Source of the DNA: Gnetum montanum
Taxonomy: Eukaryota; Streptophyta; Gnetopsida; Gnetales; Gnetaceae
NCBI GenBank assembly: GCA_015680685.1
Contig: MNCI01023349.1
Location: forward strand, 1-64,000
Direction of reading: 5' to 3'
Length of the DNA: 64,000 bases
Position numbers and translations under genes: made by a program. Below the pieces are notes generated by a model, which did not search any database, was not told the DNA's origin, and saw only the letters and a list, made by a program, of their open reading frames with translations. Below are positions 11,455 to 22,423 of this stretch, piece by piece; within the stretch, counting starts at the first letter, position 1, and each line of letters starts with the position of its first letter.

Positions 11455-11960
11455 GGTGCAATATAATTGCCAGTTTAAGGTCTTAGCGGACCACAACAAT
11501 GTAAAATTTCATTTTAATAGTGCCAGTTTTAGGTCATAGTAGACTATCAATAGGTTTAAAATGTAAAGAAGATGTTAGAGTTGCTAGTTTAAGGTCATAG
11601 CAGACCATCACTATTCAAAATTTGTGAAATAGAGTTGCTAGTTTAAGGCCATAGTAAACTGCAACTATGAAAAGTTTGTAAATTGAATTTTCCAATTTAA
11701 GGTCTTATTAGACCATCACTAAATTTTAAAAAATGTAAAGTGAATGCTAAAATTGCCAGCTTAAGGTCATGGCAGACCATAACCATGTAACATTGTGAGT
11801 TAAAACTACCAATTTAAGGTCATAGCGAACTGTCACTAGATCTAAAATGTAAAACGAATGATAAAATTTCTAGTTTAAGGTCATGGAAAACCATAACTAG
11901 GATAAAATTTCTAGTTTAAGGTCTTGGAGGACCATAACCATAAAAAATTTGTAAAGGTGA
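11455..11960. repeat. tandem array 2 (CCAGTTTAAGGTC family), 5' of pol
   Basis: Nine copies of the core (starting near 11471, 11523, 11582, 11636, 11689, 11754, 11808, 11868 and 11908), spaced 40-65 bp. Each has GTTTAAGGTCATAGCAGACC-like wording with inverted GGTC/GACC, followed by an A-rich spacer with AATGTAAA. The array ends just upstream of pol. Confidence 0.88.
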
Positions 11961-11979
11961 AAGGAAAATTTTGATGGAC

Positions 11980-13120
11980 CCGCTTGTTGTGCTACAGCCG
12001 AGTGCTACCGTGCAGCGGGGACATGCTACACTACAAGGGTGTTCTGCATTGTTCAAAACATGAAAGTGACAATTATTTTTACTACATTGGCTATAAATAG
12101 GGCATTACCCCATGGTAAACTTGTCATTTTCATTGTAAGAGCCAACACCAAGAGTGTAGCATGGTCGAACTGAGAGAGAGCATAATAGGCGTAGCGTAAC
12201 GGTTGATATAGCTGATTTGTGAGCAAGGCAATAGTGCACAAAAGCAAATGTAGGCATCAGGGGCTTGCCAAGGTGGACAAAGCGAAGCATACCCTAGGAT
12301 GCCTCTCCAAGGCACACAATAAGGAAAGGCAGGAGGGTCCATCCACTTGGTAAGTGTTACGCTACCCTCATTTTCTTTGTGTAATGTGTCAAGTTAGATT
12401 TCTATTACCATCACTGTTTTGGTTTTTTTAGTCTTCATTGTGGCTATGCTAGAACTGTTGTTGATTTTGTTGTCATTTTGGTTGCTGAGCCATGGCTATT
12501 GCCATTGTAGTCACAATGGTTGTGGTAGTTGCTACACTATGGCTGTGTGTGGCACCACCCTAGCCATCATTGTTAGGAATGATCACTATGCTATCACATG
12601 GGTTTGGATGGTTCTAGGTGGCGTAGCACATGCTTAGTATAGCATACTACCCTTAGATGGGATTTTTTGTTTACGACGTTCTAGGGAAATGTAGCACATG
12701 CTCGGCGTAGTGTAGCATGAGAAAAGGGGGAGTTTATTGTATTTGTGTTTTGCCTAACTATGTTTCATGCAGTGGGGTAGGGTTGGGACAATGGGAACGT
12801 TGGGTGCATTTTTCCTAAGCCACATTATTTTGACATTGTAACTATTACTGGGTTACATTTTTGGTTCTTCTTACACTATGCTACTTTAGTTGTCATGGTT
12901 GCTATGNATTCTAGTACATTTTTTAGTGTTTTACCATGCTTACCACTTTTCTATGCTTACACGGGGTGTGGACGTCCCACTATGCTATGCAAACTATAGC
13001 CATTACCCTTATGCAAAGTATAATTATTACACTACGCTCTACAGGGTATGCCTACTACACTACCCTATATAAGGCGTAGCTACTACGCTATGCTATGCGT
13101 GACACTTTGCTATGCTTCAT
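11980..13120 (+). promoter_or_regulatory. putative promoter and leader region of the antisense gene
   Basis: Contains a textbook plus-strand TATA box CTATAAATAG at 12091-12100, a second TATA-like CTATATAAGG at 13065-13074, and a strong 5' splice-site match (G|GTAAGTG) at 12350. The whole stretch is dense in CTACGCTATGCTAC-type motifs, also found in the LTRs of the same element. No conserved coding block is visible before about 13.1 kb. An N lies at 12896. Confidence 0.5.
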
Positions 13121-16100
13121 GCAGTGTTTAATTCTATTTTACCAGGGACTTATTATTTTACACCCAAGGGAAAAAATTGTATAGCAAGGGTTACGCTACG
13201 CTACATTAGTAACCATCACTTGAACATGGTGCTAACATTTGGTGCTTTATCATGTAGGGTCATGTGGAAACCTGTCCTGATTGTATTAGAAGTGATAAAC
13301 ATCCTATGCTGCCTAAGTGAACCCATGGCCAACATCCCTCCTCCCCATGCATGGGTGGGGCATCAAGAAATATGGTTCTGGGAGGGTACTCAGGAGTTCT
13401 TAGAGTTCCTCCTTCACCACTTTAGTGTGATTTTGTGATCACACTTATTAGCCAAAACAACCATTGTGCTTATTGAAATGTTGTTTCCCGGGGCAAATCA
13501 GGGCATCTTGAAGTTCATGGCTGATGGGTCGATTGAGGGTGAAGGGGTGAAAGGCTCAAGTAGGAGGGGCCTAAGATGCTTGATTTGGATTTGGGACATG
13601 ACCAAATTCAAATGCTACCACAAATACAACACGTTGTTTGTTGGTCATCACATGGGCACCTACTTCCAGAACTCACCTAGGACTATTTATTGCACCAGCG
13701 GGTGAGTTCTCTGAAGATGTTTCAAGCATGTTGTATTGTTTATATTACATGGTCAAAAATTCTTATTGTGCTTTTGTTGTTACTAGGTTTTTTATTGATA
13801 AGGATGGTCTTCATGGTAACATGGATACATTGGTGTTGGCCCAAAAAACTTTGATAGAGTTCTCCTCTACCAGGAACGTGTGTGCTAGTGTCATAGAACA
13901 ACTTGGACTTGATTTCAAAACTTACCCAACCAAGTATGCCAAGTTCTATTTGAAGTGTAAGGAGCTTGGTTGGTTGGATAGGAAATGGGACAATCCCTAA
14001 CCACTTACCGTAGAAGACATTTTGTCGGAAATTCCACCCTTTCCTATGCTATTAAATTTGGTACATTAAGTTATGCATTTTTTATTTTGTGCGTGTTCAT
14101 GTGATTAACATTGACTTTTCTTTTTTTTTCTAACTTTTTTATTGATCATTGTAGTAGCAAGAGAATCCCAAGACGTTACAGTGATTACCTTTGGACACGA
14201 TGAAACCAACCTCTTCTTCAAGTACGATGAGGTGGAGGAGACTCAGCGTTGGCTTTGCAATGGGGTTCTACCCATCCTTGTTGATAACATTCAGGAGGTT
14301 GGGCTCATAAATTTATTCCTAGTTGTAAATCTGAGTGTCCCAGCTACAAAAATGCTTTCCCTAGTTGATTCCTTTTTCGAAAAGGCTGACCGCTTCTACA
14401 CACGAGTTCACAATGTGTGGGTGGTGTTTGAAATTAACTATAAACTTTTTGCATATTTTTTTGGCATTTTTTTTGATGGTCTCCCTATAGGAGAAAATAC
14501 TAGCAAGGATGCCAACCATTAGGGGGACATCGAGGAATGGTTGGGGATAAGCAAAGACTAAAAGGGGATTTATATCCATAAGGTCAAGCTAGTGGTCACC
14601 CAAACGGTTTACCGATATTCCGGGCCAATGCTTTCCCGAAGCTACTCTCCTGAGGGAAGATCCTTGGAGTAAAGCAGGCTTAGATAATTCAAGAATTCAT
14701 AGAGGAAGGGACCCATTATAAGTGGGCCAAGTACCTCTCTGAAGACCTATGTGCTAAAGTGGTTATGCTTCATGAGAAGCTTGATGCACATTTTAACATT
14801 CACCATGCCTTCTTCATAGCTTGCCTACGATGGTTCACAAAATTCCTAGTGGTCTATGAAAATGGTGCCTGGGTATAGTAGGATCATAACTAGATATCTA
14901 AGCCATGGATTTGTTAGGTGTTCCTCACCACCTTATCCCAAGATCCCCTAGAAACTATTGAGGAATCTCTCTCAATAACAACAAGGGATCGGGTGGCACG
15001 ACCCTTTCATGCCCAGGATAGCATGGAATAGGCACCTACCATCAACATAGGTAATGTGATAAAGAGGGAATGTCTCATTGTAAATATAGTGATAACTAGG
15101 CTACAATGGAAAAATTCTCATCCAGTGGAGGAACTTCCCCGTACTACTGAAGAGAGAGGGAGGAAGTTGTGAATCAAGGTTCACAAGGTGCAACCTATAG
15201 TTGGTAAGTTTTCTTAATTGTCTGATTAGCGTAGCACCTGCTACGTTGTACTACATTGTGTAGGATAGCATAGCATAGTGGTCTTTTTGTATTGGAGTAT
15301 CCTACTTATTTTAAACATGTTTATCAAAAGAAGAAGAGGAAGAAGAGGTTTTGACCCCTGAATTAGGGGTGCCCACTGTAGAGGAAGAAGAGGCCCCTAC
15401 AATAGAGGAAGAGGCCCTTGCTATTGATGACCCTTTCATGGAGTGTGCCCTAGTACCTAAGGGGCACATGTCAGTTGAAGATGTCACTACTCTATTGAGT
15501 TAGCTAGAGGGAGAAGGGCTGCAATTTTTTGCTAGTTAGTTTGATTGCTTGCTTGATAGTGTGGCAATGGGCAATCCCCCCACTATCACCCCTGAGGGTT
15601 TGCTAGGTAGGATCTTTGAACTCTCATTTATGTTATTTATCAGCTTCTTTGCTATCCTCTCCATCATTGCTAACATGTTTTATTATGTATCAGACACCAA
15701 TGTTAAGGCCCCCAACTCTTCTTCCACGATCCACCTCTAACCATGGACCAAGAACCTCGATAAAGTTACCTTTATGGAGGGGGTGGTCAATGACATGATT
15801 AATTACCTAAGGCAGATTGATCCTAAGATAGGTATGTCAAAATTACTATGTTAGGATCTCTAAGTTATTGCATGTTTTCTATGGCACCATGACTAATGCT
15901 TTCCCATGTATAATCAATAGCTTCTCATCTCAAGTGGGGCCCTCATCAAGTGGTCAAGGTTGATGCCATGACTAAACTTCCTCCAGAGGTAGTTAAGATG
16001 CCTTATCACATATATGAGGAAATGAGTAAATGTGAATTTTACTCAACACATTATTTATGGGAGTGTAAGCGTGTCAATGAGGACCTCTGGAACAGGGTTC

Positions 16101-16849
16101 AAAAACTTGAGAAAGAGAAGGCCAACCAAGTCACTGAGTTGGAGGATCTTTGGTCCAGAAATGAATTTCTGTTGGCCCATGACACTCACGATGGTAGTTG
16201 GAATATGACCATTATTGACTATGCAAGATATTGGACAGCTGTAGGGAGTAAGAAGGAGACCACTCGTGATCTTATTAAACAGCGCATGCAAATGGACCTT
16301 CTGGCCCAGATGAACCAAGACTGGAAGGACTATAGTGCAAAGGTGTATGAATGGGGGCAAGCACAAAAGAACCATAAACATATGTATAAAATAGAATGTG
16401 CCACCTATCATAAAAAATATCAAGATGCTTCTATTGAGTTGCATACTCATAAGCTATTCCTTGATGTCATTGGCACTTCTAGGGCCTACGAAAAGTTCAT
16501 GCAATAGGTGGTGGTTAATGAGTCTCCCAAAAGGGAAATGACCTTAGGTTCGAGGGAAACCACCACTGCCACCTTTTCTCTGGGGCCACCCATATGGATA
16601 GCTTTAGAGAAAGGAAACATTGCAGCAAGCATTGATTTGGGAGAGGAGAATTGGGCCAACTTCAATGCGGAGGAGATCCTACAACATCTAGCAGTTGGAA
16701 TGGATAAGATGCCCTTTGACATGGACGTAGGGCCATATTGGGTTAGTCATTCTTTATTGTGTCATAGTTTATTTTATGCAAGCCTTGTTGTAGTTTGACT
16801 TATTGTTTTGCTCTTTGTCTCATGCAAGACCCATTGGAATAGGAAATGA
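13112..16849 (+). pseudogene. multi-exon antisense accessory gene of element A
   Basis: A plus-strand gene, opposite to the element carrying it. Coding blocks are separated by short introns with GT/AG ends and T-rich 3' sides: about 13702-13786, 14061-14154, 15204-15330, 15607-15693, 15832-15920 and 16742-16828, all 85-130 bp. Readable blocks: KYAKFYLKCKELGWLDRKWD (about 13936), a hydrophobic block ending LFAYFFGIFFDGLPIGENT (about 14490), HYKWAKYLSEDLCAKVVMLH (about 14720), a Glu-rich run (15330-15420), then a long predicted coiled coil from 15923 and a short tail ending in TGA at 16849. The function is unknown; the layout (globular front, acidic linker, coiled coil) recalls plant transposon-associated and plant-mobile-domain proteins, but I cannot name a family. 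A homologue lies in element G. Several stops show that it is decayed. Confidence 0.7.
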
Positions 16850-17029
16850 TGATGCTAACGAAGATTTGTAGCATGGTAGCGAAAGTTTTTATTTTTATTC
16901 TTTGAATTTAATTTTTTGTAAACATTATTGTATGGACTAAAATTTGATGAAGAAGATAATGTAAAATAATTTATTTTGTTTTTGTTAATCTATAATAATT
17001 TTTCTTTTTTATTATTATGTTTGGGCCCC

Positions 17030-17345
17030 TTGGGGGCCTCTTGCTTTTTTTTTAGGCCATTTCAGGCCACGACAATAGTTTAAGGCCATTTCGGACCATT
17101 GTTTAATGAAAAAAAATTTCAGTCTATTTTTTGAGAAGTGGAGTTGCCAGTTTTAGGCCTTAGCAGGCCGCAATGGTAGTTTAAGGCCATTCCAAGTCAT
17201 TGCTAGTTTAAGTCCATTTCGGGCCATGCAATAGTTTAAGGCCATTTCGGGCCATGCAATAGTTTAAGGGCATTTTGGTCCATGCAATAGTTTAAGGCCA
17301 TTTCAGGCCATGCAATAGTTTAAGGTCATTCTAGGACATAAGTAA
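17030..17345. repeat. tandem array 3 (AGTTTAAGGCCATTTCGGGCC family)
   Basis: About eight copies, spaced 35-37 bp, of AGTTTAAGGCCATTTCGGGC with CATGCAAT spacers. It is the same core as arrays 1 and 2, with GGCC...GGCC replacing GGTC...GACC. It lies between the 3' end of the antisense gene and the stop codon of gag-protease, so it is convergent to both. Confidence 0.88.
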
Positions 17346-17705
17346 GGTATCAGTGACAAGGGCAATGAAATCAAAAAATTTGAATCATCCAAATAGTAAA
17401 CTTAAAAAAAAATGTAAATTAACAAGAAATTTAATGCAAAAATGTAAATTATGCAATCAGTAAACTCAATGTGAAAATATAAATTATGCAATCAACAAGC
17501 TCAATGTAAAAATGTAATGATGCAAACAACTAGCCAAATGTAAAAATGTAAGTCCTGCAAACAAGAAATTTAATGTGAAATGTAAATCATACAATCAAAT
17601 ATGTACCAATTCACTAAAGTGATGTAAAAGTAGGTTTCAGTTATGCAACTACTTTCTAACCTGGTGTGGGTTACGCGAGGCATATGGCTGAGAGGCCTTA
17701 CATTA
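17346..17705 (-). other. AT-rich stretch after gag-protease
   Basis: Runs of AATGTAAA and ATGCAATCA dominate 17380-17600. On the minus strand it is T-rich, like the stretch that follows gag-protease in element G (50431-50700). No coding content is seen. It could be the 5' part of an Ogre-like intron. Confidence 0.35.
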
Positions 17706-20440
17706 TTATTCATCTATGTCATTGCCTATGGTTTTAAAGGGCAACTCAACCCATGTTATTTCTTCATTTGAACTGATGGTTTTGGCATGATCATTTGTCG
17801 AGCATGAAATTTTATTTTGAATGGGGGCTTTGTTTTTAGAGATTTCTATCTCTAAACCTTGCTCCACATTCATGTTGTTAATGCCCTATGAGGCGACTTC
17901 GTCACCATGAATTACGACTTCCCCTCCTACATAGGGTAAATGGATTTCCTAATGTATCAATGAGGAAATAGCCCTTAGTTGGGCCAACTATGATCTTCCC
18001 AGGATTAGGTTAAACCCAGGCATCTCTTCCACCACAATGAATGAAGTTGATTTGCACACTCCCCTTAACCACCACACATGCCCCATTGAAGGACTTGAGG
18101 TACGAAGTTGCTGTGGGATTGATTTGATCAACCAAGCCCAACTTGTCAATGATGGGAAATGGGATTACATTGGTAGTAGCCCCATCGTCAACATGCACCC
18201 TACGAATCTTGTACTAGTCCACTCGAATGGTGATGAACATGGGAGCAGTTGTGACTTAACCCTTCTTAGGGTCATCCCTAATGGACTTGTCATGAAATGT
18301 TAGCTGGGTGGGTCATTGTTCTTTGGCCATGGGGGGAAGTATGATTGCGTGAATGGATTTCTCTTTAGCCAACAAGTTTTTTCTAATAGGGATAGATGTC
18401 AACATGCGTACCATTGCCTCATGATGGGTAGCAGAGGTCATTACTAAGTTGTATAGGCTTAGTGTTGTGTTTTTCCACTTCAGGGCTTATTTACCTTGTG
18501 CAAGGGCATTTAGGAGATCTTTCCCACCATCTTGTTGTTTTCTAGCCTTCTCTTCTTCTATATTCCCTAGGAGGCAAATTGCTTGAGGAGGGATAGCTTC
18601 AAAGTAAATACTAGGCTTCCTAGTCCAAACGTTGATGGTTGTGCCTATGTCTTGCTATTGGAAATTGATGAGGAAGAGGCCATGGGTACTACAGATAAGG
18701 GGGTAGGCTTAGGAGGACCTAGCATGGCACATTCCCTAGCCAGCTTGTCTTCTAAGTGCTCTTCACACCTTTTTGGACAAGGAGGCTATGGTGCAATTTT
18801 TGTTGCCTAGCTTTGGGTGGTAGGGGAGCTTGAATGTTTTGGAACCTTAATGAAAAATGGTTCTTGTTATGTTGGCATGGGTGGTAGTGCAAATCTAACC
18901 ACAAAGGATGAGGTGGATGTCTGATGAGGAAATTTAAGGACAAATGGGGCCTACGACTTAGTTGTGGTTGTTGTTTATGCATTACGAGGAGCCACATGCA
19001 CCATAAATGGTTATTGTGCTGGCTCTAGATTTTTGTCAATGAAAATGACATTGATGGTGTACCCCGTATTGTTAGTGTTCAAGGGATCTTTATAAACATG
19101 CATTGTTTGATTCTTCGGTCAAACGGAACTACTTTCATCAAGGACTAGCTTTCCCTAATTGATTATGCATTAAATATCATCTTTCAATGCTAAGAAATAA
19201 TCTATATCATGATCACATAGTTGGTGATAGTCATAGAAATGTTCTAACCTAAAATTCCTAGGCACTAGTGGTTCATTGGGCATAGCCAAGGAGGGATTCC
19301 TAAGAACTTCATAGTACCTTTGATGGCATTTGATTACCTCCTTTGACATATGTTTATGTTGTATACACCTAGCTCCCAATAGTTTCTTCAAAAGTTCTGA
19401 AGGCTTAATGGGTAAGGGCGTATACTTGGAGTGATCCTTGTGCTCAAAGTTGGGCCTCGACTAGGTTGGCACCGTAAGTATTGGTGTTGAGGACTAGCAT
19501 GTGTTACTGGAGCAAGGTGTGGTGTTAGCAGGAGTATTGTGTGTTGTGGTAGCCTTCTCCCTTTTGCTATTTTCAGGCTTGGTTTCCTTCTCCATAGTAG
19601 CCACTATTGTTACTACGGTCTTGCCCTTTTCTTTTTCACATAGGTAAGGTCTCTAATGGCTTTGGCCGCATCCTAAATGCTCTTAGTCTGAGCAAAGGAT
19701 TGATTTAGGGAACACAGGGCTAGGTAGTAAAGTATAGACTTAATAGAGTCATTTGGACCTGAAGGTTACCAAGTAAGCATTTGGATCACCCTCATTGTAT
19801 TTTGTAAATTGGGGGAGTGACATCCCAGGGGGCAATGTGAGCATAGGGACAGCTGGGCTAATAGGGTCATCATGGTAAAATTCCATGACTTGGATGGTCT
19901 TAGAACCGATGGCCTTGAGCCATTTGATCTTTTCAATGAGGATCTGGCTGAGTTGGAAGGGTTGATCTAGACCCAAGGACATTGCTGGTGGTTGTAGGGC
20001 TGTCTAAGAAACCATCATTGATGATGTTGTTGGGGCGGTGGCCTATCCCATGGGAGGCATCGTTGGGGTTGCTCCAGCAAGTGGTACTACCTGGGTGGTC
20101 CACCACCTAGTGGGTGGTGCTATTGGGGGGATGATCGTTGGTGGCACCATGGGGTTGGCTACTTGCCCAGTTGGCGATGCAATCCATAGCCCTATGTTTG
20201 GTTGTACCACCTATGATACTTGGTACACTCGATGTTGGATGTAATGCGACATCTAAGATGGTTGTGAAATAGGTAGAGAAGTAGCCGGTGCCCACCACAT
20301 AGTTGAAATTGGGTCTGTTATTGGTGGTGGGATAGGTGCAGACGAGGGAATAGAAGTAGAACTCATGTGCAGTTGTAACGTAGACACAATGTGCACATAT
20401 GGCAGTGTAGCTGTGACTGATGTTGGATAAGAAATGATGC
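17706..20440 (-). pseudogene. Element A gag-protease
   Basis: Gag segment 19982-19749 contains GMSLPQFTKYNEGDPNAYLV, a Tat-type capsid start. A His/Cys-poor block, FYDYHQLCDHDIDYFLALKD (about 19255-19195), matches the C.YH...GH.T..C..LK motif, with Cys partly lost. Protease is at 18198-17990: VDDGATTNVI, KLGL, SFNGACVVVKG and FNLILGR. The catalytic triad reads D-D-G instead of D-[ST]-G. The stop codon is TAA at 17706-17708. Compared with elements B and G, about 270 bp of the capsid core are missing at the junction near 19757, and the N-terminal 220 or so codons are missing at about 20440. This Gag was therefore defective beyond point mutations. Confidence 0.85.
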
Positions 20441-20444
20441 AAAA

Positions 20445-22423
20445 TATGATGATTCTAAAACAAAATGAAATAATCTTGAGTGAGAAAGTGCACCATCCCA
20501 AGATCAGGGAACTTGATCTTTGTTTGGGTGAAGATGTACAATTGATGCATAGTATGGATAGGCATAGCTTACAATGAAGTAGTATGATCACAAGTCCTTG
20601 AACTATTGTCAACAGCTTGCTAACAAGAACTCTCTACTTGCCAGTCTCCTTGACAAAGCTGATTGCTAGAAAGGTGAAATGCCAAAATGCCAATCAGAAG
20701 AAAGATCAATCCAAAAGCCAAGAATGCTAGAAGGCAACTAAAAGCCAACCAAAAGCTAATCCTTTGAACATTGTTCATCAGGGTATTTATAGAGCTAAAG
20801 GTGGGAGAGAAACATAGTCTAGATGCCACGTGTCCTAAGTTCCACAGGGTGCAAATGTAACTATGCTATGCTACTGTGTGATGTTGCGTGAAACCTACTA
20901 TGTTGTGACCATACCATTCAAGCTGTATGTACCAAAATCTAGTGAACTTCCATGTTTGTTACAATGAATGAAAAGTGGAGCCTGTGCTCCAAGACTACGT
21001 GTTTCTTTCTCTTGCACATAAGGTCAAGTGTAGGGACAAATTTGGGGATAATCAGGGGGTGCAAAACAAAGAAAACTTGCTAATTCTATTTGTTGAAGAA
21101 ATGCCAAGATGGGAGTGAATATTGCCAACAAGTTCTAGAGCTAATCAAATATGTCCTAAAGCTTTCACACAAGTGTTACGCTACTTATGCTTTCCAACAT
21201 ATGGGCACAGTGTTAACATTCGTGTGCTATGCTATGCTATGTTACGTAGCATAGCCATTAATCTAAGAGGAACCTTGCCAGAGAGTTGAAAATACCTATA
21301 TGAGGCCTAGGCAAGCAAGAAACTACAACCCTATTTTTTATCCTGAAAGGTCCTAGGTCCTACAGAGTTCATCCTTGGGACATTTTCATGCATTATGTCC
21401 TTGCTACATTGTGCTACACTATGTAGTGTAGCACAGTGTAGTAGCCAGTGTGACATGCATCCTTGCTTGATTTACAATGCTTTATCGAGAAATTTTGCTT
21501 GGAATGCAAGGACAAAGTGGGACAGGTGCTCTTGAAGGTCTAATTATGGCCAAGTTCAATCCATTTGGTAGGGACCACTTCACAGGGGACCTTTATGCAT
21601 TCTGATCCCACTACGTTGTGTTACGCTGTGCTACGCTACATAGCATAGCACCCAGGTTGTCCTGAATTCTAACTTACTTTGCAATCATTTTTTCATAGAA
21701 TGTCAATCATGTCTTGGCATGGTAGTAGAGCAAACCTGTTTGATGATTTAAGCATGGGAAAATATAGTTACTCCATAAGATCTATCTGAGTACGAGTATT
21801 GTCAAAGTACATCCCTGCTACGCTGCGTAGCGTAGCATACCATAGCACTTAAATTAAAATGATTTCTAACAAAATTCACCATATTTTGCTATGTTTTGTT
21901 GCTCATGCATCAAGGATGAAGTGGGGCAAATATCTCAGAGGACTAAGTTGTTGTCAATCTGCATTTTTAGAGCTTGATCAATCTTCTCAAGGCCTTCTAT
22001 GCTATGTAGCATAGTGTAGTGTAGCAGGTCTCATAGTTAAAAAACTTGCCAAATTTTTCATTCCACCCAAAACACCTTCGATAGCTCTTAGCATGGTCCT
22101 TGGGTAGCCTATCAACCAAGTTAAGTATCAAGCTGGGCAAGCTAGAGGGTGTACCAAGCTTGTTAGCCTAGGAGATAGAAAATTTATTGGATTGTTCAGT
22201 CTACTCCTAGTGCCTTTTTCATGCAAACTAGCCTTGTGACTGGGTGTCTTGTTGACTATGATGCAAAGGGTGGCAAGCAAGCTCAGAAGTAGCTTTGTAG
22301 GTGTTAGGAATTCTATGGTGCCATGTTGTGTGCACGGTCCATCGTGACATCATGATTGAAGGGATCCTTGCCCAAATTTTGAGACTGCTAAATCATGAGA
22401 GTCCTGAAATTTATGGTGTTTCA
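20445..22423 (-). repeat. Element A 5' LTR
   Basis: The right part (21515-22423) matches 5253-6172, and the left part (about 20450-20850) matches 57090-57520 of element B, including the TATA box. It ends ...GGTGTTTCA at 22423 and starts, in element terms, TGAAACACC. About 240 bp at its internal edge, including the TGATGTCC end seen in B, are missing. It contains hairpin-prone CTACG/CTATG motifs at about 20860, 21225, 21405, 21610, 21820 and 21995. Confidence 0.8.
20782..20794 (-). promoter_or_regulatory. TATA box in element A 5' LTR
   Basis: The minus strand reads CTCTATAAATACC. The same word occurs at the equivalent place of element B's LTR (57452-57464), so it is likely the core promoter for genomic RNA. 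Confidence 0.75.

Larger units (their letters stand above)
5253..22423 (-). mobile_element. Element A: Tat-lineage Ty3/gypsy with antisense gene
   Basis: A long minus-strand element. LTR homology between 5253-6172 and 21515-22423 defines it. Order in its own direction: 5' LTR, gag-protease, an intergenic region with an antisense gene, pol (RT, RNase H, second RNase H, integrase), 3' untranslated region, 3' LTR. The duplicated RNase H places it in the Tat lineage (Tat, Ogre, Retand and relatives). Its right flank would be ATCAT (22424-22428); the matching left flank is hidden by the nested insertion and the window edge. The copy has lost the start of its 5' LTR interior, PBS, leader and gag N-terminus around 20440. 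Confidence 0.85.

Noticed and set aside
7625-11960. CRISPR-like look of the spaced repeats
   Set aside because: Spacing is irregular, repeats are degenerate, there are no cas genes and the context is a plant retrotransposon.
12890-13072. Short plus-strand open frame before the antisense gene
   Set aside because: It contains an ambiguous base, lies in the motif-rich leader and has no conserved wording; not called as coding.
16055-16450. 131-codon minus-strand open frame
   Set aside because: It is opposite the plus-strand coiled-coil exon, whose homologue in element G supports the plus strand.
20107-20612. Long minus-strand frames at the N-terminal end of element A gag
   Set aside because: They are out of frame with the gag wording followed in element B; low-complexity Ser/Thr/Ile composition.
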